This document shows positions 54,121 to 64,000 of a stretch of 64,000 nt of DNA, piece after piece. The translations under genes and the position numbers were made by a program. The stretch spans positions 76,792,696 to 76,856,695 of the forward strand of contig JALGQZ010000003.1 in the NCBI GenBank assembly GCA_023105745.1, written 5' to 3'. The notes beneath the pieces are model-generated. The model saw only the letters and a program-made list of their open reading frames with translations. It was not told the DNA's origin and made no database searches. The stretch comes from Austropuccinia psidii. Its lineage: Eukaryota; Basidiomycota; Pucciniomycetes; Pucciniales; Sphaerophragmiaceae. The first letter of the stretch is position 1. Each line of letters starts with the position of its first letter.

Positions 54121-54457
54121 AGGACGGAGATGGGGGGGAAGTGTTGGAGTCTCATCTGGAGGGCGGTGCGGGCTCGTAAGCATGCGAAGCATCGGGGCGG
54201 ATTAGGTGGGGATGCGGAAGCCAATGAGGTGAAATTACCCGAACATTGTGAATAGTGTTGAAATGGGTTTGGGCTTTGAGTGACATTCTCATGTGACACA
54301 TGTGACGATTGACGTTGTCTTGACGCAGACGTGACGTGACCCACTAAATCAAGTGACTATAAAGTGACACTAACGCGACTGAAGCAAGATTTTATACTGA
54401 AAGCGGTGCGACGTGAAGTCAATCGCCGACGATTGACGCGAGATTCTTCCTGGTGTT
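54121..54457. other. Unassigned sequence
   Basis: GC is higher and the words GTGAC and GACG are frequent (GTGACGATTGACG and similar). No gene or known repeat is recognised. It ends abruptly at the truncated C2 element. Confidence 0.4.
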
Positions 54458-55777
54458 AGCAAAAAGGTTATTGGCTCTGAGTCTGGAAGGAACAGTGGAC
54501 ACATGAGTGACATGTTCTTCCTCAGATTTGGAAAAGACCATAATGTCATCCAAATAAACCACAACATAAACATTGAAAAGATCTTGAAAGATATCATTGA
54601 CAAGATTTTGAAAAGAAGCAGGAGGATTGGTGAGCACAAATGGCATAACCAAGTACTCATAACTGCGATATTTAGTTCTAAAACAAGTCAAGTGTTCATC
54701 ACCCTGCTTGATTCTGAGTGGAGAAGATAGAGGAACCATTAAAAACATTGAGAAGCTGATTCATAGGGGGAACAGGATACTTGTTCTTCCTAGTAACAGC
54801 ATTGAGTTTGCAGTAATCAACACACAAACGGAGGGCACCATCTTCCTTTTTGACAAGGAGGATAGGTGCTCCTGTTGAAGAGGAGCTTGGCCGGATGAAA
54901 CCTTTCTCTACATTCTCTGAAATTTAGGCCCTGAGTGTATCTGACTCTTTTTTGGATAAAAAGTAGATCACCGCAACTGGAGGTAGAGACCCCTCCAGCT
55001 CGACATGATGATCACAGGCATGGTGAGGAGGAAGTCTTTCTGCTTTCACCTTGGAGAATACGTCCAAATATTGGTGATAGACAGAAGGGAAAACCTTCAA
55101 CACGGTTTCTACTTCTTCTGGCTCTTCCTCTTCATCCCACAACTCTTCCAGGGAGTCATGATACGATGAAGGAGGAAGGTCCATATTCCCAAATAAGAGA
55201 TGAAGTGAAGATACAGAATTATCTTCTCCAACATCTTGAATCTCTTTGAAAACTTTGTCTCTAGGAGATAGTAATGACCGTGGGGAATTAAGGGAAGGAA
55301 TATGGACAGAAGACATAAATGATGGTGTTCTAGAATCACCAACCAGAGCTGCACATGATTTGGCAGAAGAAAAGTTGTTACGGAAAGATTTAGAAGGATC
55401 AGAATAGTCCAAATGATCAGGATTAAAGGTGATCAGCCCTTGCCTCCAATCAATAGAAGGATTAAAGTGATTTAGAAAGTCAAAGCCCAATATGAGGTCT
55501 TCTCCCTTGGGAGTATCAATGACTAAAAAGTCCCATTCAAAGCTTGGGAAGGAGGGGAGCTCAACCATATATTTAGTATGGTGAGTCACAAACAAGGAAG
55601 GAGACTCAGAGGAGTCAAGAATGATAAGGGGAATCTTCTCTGGAAGTTCTGACATAGTCAATGAGTACTTGTGAACAAGCTACTTTGCAATAAATGAGTG
55701 TGTAGCACCAGAATCAATGAGAATACTGTAAAAAACATCAGAAAGAGAAGAAAAAACAAAAGATTTAAGAGAATTTT
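54458..55777 (-). pseudogene. pol: C2 pol fragment (protease and RT N-terminal part)
   Basis: It matches element C pol from the LSRLRANNLFA region back to the protease. A deletion of some 40 bp falls at about 54,719. TAG lies in the EN/VEKGF region near 54,925 and another stop lies near 55,681. The stretch 54,924-55,661 is open and keeps SSESPSLFVTHHTKY. It is interrupted at 55,777 by LTR D2 with duplication ATTTT. Confidence 0.88.
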
Positions 55778-57699
55778 TGTAAGATGTGAGTATGAAACTG
55801 ATGATAATATTAATATTAATAAACAGTACTATGTCTGTTCTTATGAAATATAATAATAAAATATTATTATAACCACAATTAAATAATTAAAAAATTATTT
55901 CTTTCACGTGTTAAGAACTACTAGTGATTTTAACAGTGAGCAAGTAATTGTCTACAAGAATCAATTACAAGAATTTAATGATAAAAACTTCTTTATTAAA
56001 ATAATAAAATTATTTTAATATATAATTATCTTTTGCAAGAATAATTATAATGATAATTCTTGAAGAAAACTAAATTTTAGAGAAAAACTTTAAGAATTAA
56101 AGATAAATCACTCACTAATATTCCAAACAGCTTATTGAAAGATAAGATAGAGAGATTTGGCGTAGAATTGTGGTTTAGAGGATCAAAATGAATTCATAAT
56201 TGTATTACAACAATATATAGTTGATTTCCATGATTTCACGTCTTTCTGATTGATTCTGAAAGAATAAAACAATTAAGAAAAGGTTTAACTAATACTTCCT
56301 TGTTGGTAATACTGATATAAATGATTAATAAGATGATGATGATATGGAAAAATCAGCAAGAAGAAGCTTCTTTTAAGTCAACAACAGCTCACAGAGGCGT
56401 GCCATGGAGAAAACTAAAAAACCAGTGAGTGAGAAAACAATAAACCTTTTTGGATTAATGATTGCATCATCTGTTGTCATGTAAGATTATCATAATTACT
56501 TAATTGATGCTTTTACGTGACTACCAACCCAAATATGGTCAAGAATAAACAGAGTAACATCAGTAAATCTTCTTTTATTCCAAAATAATCATTGATTTCT
56601 CAAAGTTATCAATGTTATTGCCAATTTAATCACAGGCTTTAATTACTGTGAATTTTTGAAGATTCAGTGTTTCACGTAGAATGGTCAAAAATGGACTGTA
56701 AGTAAAACTTTTAATTTTACTAGTAAAACTGTAATTCTTTTTGGTTGTACCATAGATAATACAGTTCTCCATTTGTCCTGACAGTTTAAGAAGGATTCAT
56801 TAAGAATTGTATTTTTAATGCATTTGTGAAGTTTTTACCTCATTTCTACGTAGAATTGCAAATATCAGTGTTTCACTGGTTTCTATGAGGTAAATCAATG
56901 GATACAAGTCCAAAAAGGGTTTTAATTACTCTTTTGGGGTTTATCCATAGAAGGTCATTAAGAATGGACGTGGTTACAGGAGTCTAAGTAGCTCTTTACC
57001 TCCTTGGCACGTCAAAATAGCAGGTTATTTGCTATTTTCTTAAGATGTACAGTAGTTGTGACATGGTAACCAAGTTCCCAAAGAGGTTTAGTTTACCAAT
57101 TGGGTCAAGATCAGCCATGGAACCAAGCTTTGGAGCTATCCACGCCTCTGGGTCCTCAGAAGTTGGGTACCCTGGCTCTCTTTGATGTCTTTTGTCCCCC
57201 TTGCCTATTTTTTACGTCAAAATAGTAATTTAAGCTTCAAGTGAGATATCCACCATGGGTGTACCAAAAGTCCATGTAAGAATACCATGATATTAAGTGC
57301 TCGAAACATGCATAACACTATTCTTAGTGTATATGTAACATGGGATTTCTCACTTTCCCATTATTTTGGCGTGAAATTAAGAAAAACAAAAATCATCACG
57401 GATCTTTTATTTGGTATTGATGATGTGGTATTGAAGTATTTTCCATTTTACCACCTCAAAGAGTTAAGTTGAGCTTATTCACTCTATGGAGCTACCCTAG
57501 GTGAATTTTTGTGTAGAATCCAGCTCTGGCCTTAAATCCATGGATTTAATTACTCAATAACAAGTTATTCATCTTTTCTGAAATCAAAAATGATTAATTT
57601 TGAAGATATGCATCATTTATGAGTTATGTATAATTCAAAATTTCTTTTTAAGATAATTGTGGCCTATTTGGGTATGTAAAATATACCTCAAGGCTCACA
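55778..57699 (-). mobile_element. Solo LTR, family D (copy D2)
   Basis: It is 1,922 bp, TGTAAGATGTGAG...AAGGCTCACA, with perfect ATTTT duplications at 55,773-55,777 and 57,700-57,704. It is closely similar to D1 along its length. There is no gene. Confidence 0.92.
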
Positions 57700-59076
57700 A
57701 TTTTTGAAACCAGTATTCAGAATGCACAATTGTGCTCTGGAAGGAAAACTGTGAAGACCATTGGACACAACATGGTATTCACTCAGGCTTTTCCCTGGCT
57801 GGGAAATTGGCCTGATGGTTGGGTAAGCTTGTTTTGAGGTCTTTTGAAGCAAGACTCAAGACTATGCTTCCCACCACAATAGGTATAAAGACCCTCTTTG
57901 ATTCTTCTTGGTTTTTCAGACTTCATGAGCTTGAAGTCCTTATTCAAGAAAGAAGAATGGGGCTTGGCCCTCTTCTGAAAATTCTTCTTCTTCTTGTGAC
58001 TTGAACTTGAAGAATTTTAAGGATGTGAAGTACTTGATCTTGGGGCTCCAAGTTTCTTCTCTTGATAGTGATTCTTCTCCTTTTGCCTCTCATGGTACCT
58101 GGTATCAAGTTCCAGGGTAATGTTCATTAAGTCTTGAAGAGAATCAATATTTGAAGGATGGGAGGCCAATTGATCCAGAATCCTGGATGGCAATCCCCTC
58201 CTGAAATGATGGATGAGAGCTCTTTCACCTCAATCCCCAGTTCTTGAGACTAAGCTTCTAAAATCAGCAATGTATAGTGATACATTCCCTCCTTCTTTCA
58301 TTCTTAAGGAATTCAACTCTGCTTCTGCTTTTCTGACTTAATTCGGGTCCCCAAGCAAAGTTAAGACTTGTGATTCAAATAAATCCCAAGAGGTGAGAAG
58401 GTATTTGGGATCTTGATTGGTGAGATTGGAAAGATAAGGCTCAATCCATTTCGCAGCCCTGCCAATAAGAAATGAAGTGGCATAAAGAACCTTCTTCCTG
58501 TCTTGAGAGAAGTTTGCGGGATCATTATGAAAAATTAATTGACAAGACTGGATAAAGCTTCTGACTTTGAAGGGCTAAGTCCCATCAAAGCATTCTGATG
58601 CCTTCATAGATGGAGTCTTGAAGGCTGGTGGTCTTGATGAATCAGAAGAAGAAGCTGCTTGCAGATTGGCCATAATCTGAGTCATTTGCTGCATAATGGC
58701 CAATAAAGATGTTTCAGATTGATGAGAGACAGGCTGATTAGACTGGGCTAGAGTTGGTCCTCCAGTACCTTGGGATTCCCCCACCGGAGCAGGAACACCT
58801 TAAGTACCATCAGACTCTTCCTCTTCACCATCTTCACCTGGACCTTTGAAACTAGTCCTTGAAATGCCTGAAAAACTGCCAAATACTCCTGAGAAAGAAT
58901 TTGATCTTCTTGGCACTCTTCCTTCCTTCCATGCCGGGTCCTCTATCTAATTGGGCCCTCAGTTGAGGAACTGCTGGGGTGCCATCAAGAGGAGCTCTTG
59001 GAGTAGGAGTAAGAACAGCTTGAGTCTGAGCCTGAGATCTGGTCTGTCTTGCAGGAGGTGAGTGTTTGAGTGGCAT
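57700..59076 (-). pseudogene. gag: C2 gag remnant
   Basis: It starts MPLKHSPPARQTRS at 59,076 and matches element C gag, but it has several stops and frameshifts (for example near 58,800, 58,575, 58,340 and 58,020). The gag-pol slippery heptamer (57,795-57,789) and most of the hairpin are kept. Confidence 0.88.
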
Positions 59077-59811
59077 TATTGAATAAGAATAAAAAATAAA
59101 ATTTAAATGAATATGATCAAAACTTGAGTAAAAACTTGCGGCAAACCAAAATAGTCTTGAGGATCAAATCAAATCAAATCTTGAGGGGAAAAATCAATGA
59201 ATCAATTAAAATCTTCAGGTACGTCAATTAAATCAAAATCAAATGAGTCTTGAAGTCAATAAAATCAATGAAATCAAATCTTGCAGTGAAAATCAATCAG
59301 TCAAATGAATTCTGGAGTCAAAATCAATTTATGTCACAGTCTTGATGTGAAATTCAGAAAAATCAATGAGAAATCTTCAGGTCAATCAATTATCTTGAAG
59401 TCAATATCAATCATGTCAAAATAGTCAATCAAAACAATAATCAAGTGAGTTTTTCCTGCAAATCAAAATTCTTGAGGAATAAATCAAAATCAATCCTGAT
59501 ATGAAGAACATGTCTGAATAATTTGATGAATAATCTGAAAATCAAATGATAATATGCTTGGATGAAGGATAAAAATGAGATTGATGATTGAGAGTAAGAA
59601 TAAAAAGGATAAACAGAATAAAATTTGGGTCAGCTTTCAATTTTCAGAATGAAGAATGAATGAGAGAAAATTGAGAGATGACGCAGAATAATTACATTCA
59701 TAAGCATTAAAGAGTCATAATTTCGATTAATAAATGAATGAAATTGATGAAGAATGAATGAATAAAATGATGAAGAATGAATGAATAGAAATTATGAGCT
59801 AATTAATATAA
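59077..59811 (-). other. C2 leader, low complexity
   Basis: It is AATCAAATC-rich like 15,014-15,775, with AATGAATG runs next to the LTR. No gene. Confidence 0.6.
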
Positions 59812-61362
59812 TGTCACAGGGGCTCTTATGGAATAAAGAGGGCCTGGCATTGAGGAATCAAGAGCCCACTTGGAGGGCGCCAAAAGATGAAAGAATAATA
59901 AAGATTTAATTTCTTTAAAGAAGAAGAATGGAAAAGACAAGTATGCCAAAAATAAAACAAAAGAATGAGAAGCCAAAGGTCAAAGATAATAAAGGAAGCC
60001 AACCAAGTGAATCCTCAATTCACTGTTTCAACCTGCCAGAAAAGGAATGGAATTAGTAAAGGATATGACCACCAATATCCACTGACAGGCAGGGAAGAAA
60101 AGAGAAAGGGTGCTAATGACTGACTTAAGATTTTCAGTATTAACTTTAATAAGGTAAAAGAAAATAAAGATAAAAATAAATCCAATATATTAACTAACTG
60201 GGGAAAAAGTCCCCAGGTGATGAAAGGTGGCTGGTATATGTGAAAACTTGAAAGATTGCTCCTGGAAGGTGAATCAATGACTGTATTCTCCAAATCGGGA
60301 AATACAGCTCTGGCCATCTTCAAATTTGAACTGTGTGATGGAATTCACACAGTTGAATATGAAATGGCCCAATTGGGCCAAGGCAATACAGGTTGATTGA
60401 ATGAGGCCTGTACGGATGAATTGAGTTGTCCAAGTAGTATGGAAATACTTAATGCCTTCACAACTGATTACATTGATGTAATACCTCTTGAGAATTGGAC
60501 CTTTGAATAATCTTGAAAAATGTACCAACCCAACTCCTGCAGATACAGGTGGTTGGGATCCTTGAAGAGTCTTTTGATTGCCACCATAACCTGTCAGACT
60601 GATGAGCTGAATAATCCTCCTTCAAAATGGGCATTGTATTTTGAGACCTTGATATGGAAAGATGGAAATGGGTCCTGAAAACATCACCATTGGATTGCTG
60701 AGAAAAAATGGTGCATAATGTTATATAATACCATATATTCACCATGCCTGCAACCTCAAGTATGGATGGTATGAAGGAATGGAAAGAATTCCCCATAAGT
60801 TGAGGGGAAGGCTTACTGAGCTGATCTGGTGGCCTCTGATGGTTGCCAGAGGCCATGGCTGAGATATTGGTTCATGGTGGTCTATGGCCAAAAAAGGGTC
60901 CTACGGGATTTATGGCCAAATTGGTGTCCAGAAGGTCTTTGGCCAATTTTGGGTCAGGTGGGTCCAATTGTGGTTTGGGACCCACCTGGCCTTTGGGGCC
61001 TAAATGGCCCAAGAAGGCCATTTAGGCCTAAGCCCCCTTAATGAAAAGGGATGGCCCAGATTGGATGGAGATGGCTAGGGGGCCTGGAGGCCCCTGGAAG
61101 ACAAAAGGACCCCCCAGCCCCAAAATCAAAGATGAAGGCCTGGGGGTTGGTGAGGTGGAAATTGGCCAAGAAGGCCAATGGCGGCAGGATATGGCCTGAG
61201 GCCATAAACGGCCATTGGAATGGGCTATGGCGTAAGAGCCATAGAACGCCCAAGGGGGCCAATTGGACATAAATGATATGACATGACCAATTGGCCCCAA
61301 CTTGGGTCCAGGTTGGATGGCCGCAACCATCAAGGAGGAGGGTCAAGCTTGTGGTTGTGACA
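59812..61362 (-). repeat. LTR of element C2 (5' copy)
   Basis: It is 1,551 bp, TGTCACAGGG...GTTGTGACA. It is shorter than the LTRs of element C, mainly because the segment with the CGG/CCG cluster is absent near 60,995. Confidence 0.9.
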
Positions 61363-61860
61363 GAGGAATCTACTGGTTTAATTCCTTCCACATGTTTATT
61401 CATTAGATTCTTATTTAATTCAGATTTTTTACTTATTTATGGTATTTTGCTAATTTTTGAGATAATTATCATCAGTATAGTTGTTACAGAAATTTTGCTG
61501 TGACCTTTTTGGATATGTGGTCATATCTCAAAGGCTCATAGGAATCCCCTCAAAGATTCTCTTTTCTTTTCTTATTTTCCTCTTTCTTTGGTATCTTTTT
61601 CTCTTTATAATTTTTTCAAAAGTTTGTTCCTATAACTTTAATTCCAATATTTACGTCAACTCATTCTTCAAATTTCAAAGCCAAATTTCAAAAGAAGACC
61701 AAATCAACCGCAGCTCATATGTCAACCTCTTTACCAGTCTGAAAATTCTTTTCAGATTAAATACCTCTGGAATCCCTACGTCCAATCAGTCTAAACAGCC
61801 TCAACAGGCTTGTACCTTATCTTGGTGCTAAGGAGCTCACCATTCAAGGTAGGGGGGTAC
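61363..61860 (+). mobile_element. Element C3, 3' internal end (plus strand)
   Basis: From about 61,680 it is the reverse complement of the element C 3' end (CAACAGGCT, CTTATCTTGGTGCT, AAGGTAGGGGGGTAC polypurine tract). The first part includes a decayed LTR-like tail (GGATATGTGGTCATATCTC, AAGGCTCATAGG near 61,510-61,545). No gene. Confidence 0.65.
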
Positions 61861-62410
61861 TGTCACAACCACAAATATTCACCCCCTCAATGGGTGTCGT
61901 GGAAATTCTAACCTGAACCCAAGTTATGGTAAATTGGCCATACAATATTTTTATGGCCAATTTTAACTGCTTGGTGCTCTGTGGGCTCATTTCCATAACA
62001 CCCTTCCACTGGTCATATCCTTCCTTCATTGGCCTTATTGGCCAATTCCTCACCTCACCAACCCCCAGGCCATTATCCTTGCTTCTGGCGTGGGGGTCCT
62101 TTCAGTCTTACAGGGGCCTATGGCCCCTCTAGCCACCACCAGGGCCCTTGTTCCAACCCTTTCTATTTGGAGGGGTTGGCCTAAATGGACTTCTTGGGCC
62201 ATTTAGGCCCCCAACAGCCTCAACAGCCCATGGTCCATAGTCCGCAGTCCACGGTCCGTGGGACTATTAGGCCCCTTTTGGCCCAAATCCAATGAGGCCA
62301 AAAGGGGCCAAGGGGGAATTTCATCAGCCCCCAAAGCCATGTGGGCCCATCTGAGCCAGCGTTTGGCCCCAAAACCCAACCAACCCGGAATTGGCCAAAA
62401 ACACCTTAGG
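61861..62410 (+). repeat. LTR of element C3, first part
   Basis: It starts TGTCACAACC next to the polypurine tract and carries the GGCC-rich block and an inverted CGG/CCG cluster (62,225-62,262). It is cut at CACCTTAGG by the D fragment. Confidence 0.8.
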
Positions 62411-62696
62411 TGTGAGCCTTGATGTATATTTTACATACCCAAATAGGCCACAATTATCTTAAAAGAAATTTTGAATTATGCATAACTCATAAGTCATGCA
62501 TATATCCCAAATTAATAATTTTTGATTTCAGAAAAGATGAAAAACTTTAGCTTGAGTAAGTAAATCCATGGATTTAAGGCCAGATTTGGATTCTACACAA
62601 AACTTCATCTAGGTTAGCTCCATAGAGTGAATAAGCTGAAATTAACTCTTTGAGGTGGTAATATGGAAAATACTTCAATACCACATTGTCACAGGG
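62411..62696 (+). mobile_element. LTR family D, partial (D3)
   Basis: It starts TGTGAGCCTTGATG and is the reverse complement of the end of D1 and D2 as far as CAATACCACAT, where another C-type LTR is inserted. Confidence 0.85.
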
Positions 62697-64000
62697 GCTC
62701 TTGGACAGAAACACAAGACTGGCCTGGCACTCAGCAATCAGGGAACTCACTTGGAAGACTCCAAAGAATAAAGAAATAAAAATAAAGAATAAATTCCTCT
62801 AAAAGATATGCAGGTACAAGATGAGATGCAAAAGAGGAAAGGGAAGCCAAATGGCCAAAGAGCCAACCAAGTAAGTCCTTAATCACTGTTTCAACCTGCC
62901 AAAAATGAATAATGGAATTAGTAAGGATATGACCACCAAATATCCATTGACAGGCAAAGAAAGAGAAAGAGAAAGGTGCTAAATGACTGACTTAATAATA
63001 TCAGTATTTGCTTCACTAAAAATGAAAAGAAAATAAAGATAAGATAAAATCAAAATATATTAATTAACTGGGGAAAACCCCCCAGGGTGGAAAGGGTAGC
63101 CGGTATATGTGAAAAGTTGGGAGCTTGAGTTCTTCAGGCTGAAAACTGATCTGTATTGATCCTTGAGGCTGTATTGATTCTTTTGGGAATTGATACAGCT
63201 GGCTAATGTTGAAATCGAATTGGGTTGAATGAATTTCCCTTGATTGAAAATGAAAATACAGTTCTTGATGGATCCAGACTGTATTGAAATGAATATGGTT
63301 GCCAAGATGGATTGAGTGGAGCTTTGACACTTGACAACTTCTTTTTGGCACTGCCTCTTGAATACACTTGAGAATGAATTGACAGTATTCCCTTGGAAGG
63401 AATACTTGGAGTGAGAATAACCAATGACTGCTTGATGGCGTCATTGGTCTTTGACGCTGAAACACTTGCTCTTGAGCCTTGATGATTCCTCTGAATGATT
63501 GGGTGCCTTGATGACGTGATGAGATGTTAGAATGTTTAAAAGACTATTTGATATTGCCACCATTGAATTGCTGTTGAAAAATGATGCACAATGATGTATA
63601 ACATCATTTATGGCATATTGGTTGATTGGCAAGAAGATTACGTCCAAAGGTCTTGAGGTGGAAAGGCAGAGGGGAAAAGGATGGATGTGATGGCTTCAGA
63701 GCTTGGAAAGGTGTTTCTGGGCCTTTTGGGGTTTTTGGCCACTTTTGGGTTCTGAGCCAAAAACTGGCCCAAAAGGCGGGAAAGTGTCTTTTGGACACTT
63801 TGCGTCAAAGTGCGCAAAAATGCGCAAAATGCGCAAAAATGCGCAAATGCGCATTATGAGCCCAAATGGCCAAAAACAGCCATTTGGGCCATTTCCCCTG
63901 GTTTTGAGGGAAATCACCAGAAATACCCATTTGGGCATAAATTGCCGCTATGGGTGCTGGATTGAGGTGAAGGGCCATGAAGGCCCCAAAACACAAATGG
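62697..64000 (-). repeat. C-type LTR, partial, running off the window
   Basis: It begins TGTCACAGGGGCTCTTGGAC and follows the LTR C pattern loosely (AACCTGCC, CCACCAA-TATCCA-TGACAGGC). It is a diverged subfamily. It contains TGCGCA repeats at 63,811-63,853 and GGCC-rich sequence near the end. Confidence 0.75.

Larger units (their letters stand above)
54458..61362 (-). mobile_element. Element C2: truncated, decayed family-C element
   Basis: It is homologous to element C but starts mid-RT at 54,458. The integrase, chromodomain and 3' LTR are missing. It retains part of RT and protease (54,458-55,777), gag (57,700-59,076), a leader and its 5' LTR (59,812-61,362). Solo LTR D2 is inserted in the protease region. 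Several stops and small deletions show decay. Confidence 0.9.

Noticed and set aside
54300..54345. GTGAC/ACGTCAC-rich stretch as a regulatory array
   Set aside because: Too short and irregular to separate from the local composition; no adjacent gene start.

Overview
The window looks like AT-rich nuclear DNA of a rust fungus (Pucciniales). Host-type genes have many short introns (58-71 bp, GT...AG), there are basidiomycete-type chromodomain Ty3/gypsy elements with LTRs of about 1.4-2.2 kb, and several protein families resemble ones I remember from the myrtle rust Austropuccinia psidii. The species is recognition from memory, not something the sequence proves. I saw no tRNA, rRNA or CRISPR.

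Left part (1-39,421). A frameshifted host-family gene (+, 234-1,691) is followed by a SNF2-family ATPase gene on the minus strand whose two halves lie 35 kb apart (39,421-37,912 and 2,920-2,030). Everything between them is one five-level nest of LTR retrotransposons. Element A (+, 2,921-37,906; duplication CTAAT) sits in the SNF2 gene. Element B (-, 4,847-28,829; CATTA) sits in A's 5' LTR. Element C (-, 5,573-17,530; CCTGC/CCTGG) and solo LTR D1 (18,104-20,024; ATACT) sit in B's 3' LTR. A solo LTR of family B (7,565-9,401; AGAAA) sits inside C. With the insertions removed, the LTR lengths and the SNF2 reading frame fit together.

Coding capacity of the nest. C has intact gag and pol joined by a textbook -1 frameshift signal. 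B has a gag-pol frame with one TAA and a late frameshift. A is decayed. A and B share what I think is the most interesting feature: a leader exon and a 62-64 nt intron that contains the gag start codon. Splicing would remove the gag AUG and make the next AUG open a different protein in the +1 frame, overlapping the N-terminal third of gag. That overlapping frame is conserved between A and B.

Middle part (39,422-50,283). A promoter-like region with a TATA box and clustered CTGAGC motifs leads into a Cys-rich/proline-rich gene (+, three in-frame TGAs). After it come a minisatellite array with 626-bp higher-order periodicity, a TET/JBP-like 2-oxoglutarate dioxygenase gene (-, one frameshift) and a multi-exon gene of unknown function (-, one frameshift and one TGA). 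All five host-type genes appear disabled, mostly by TGA codons or homopolymer indels.

Right part (50,284-64,000). Two candidate solo LTRs lie in a dispersed GTAAGGAT-type minisatellite. Then come a truncated second C element holding solo LTR D2, the 3' end of an oppositely oriented C element, a D fragment, and another C-type LTR that runs off the window.
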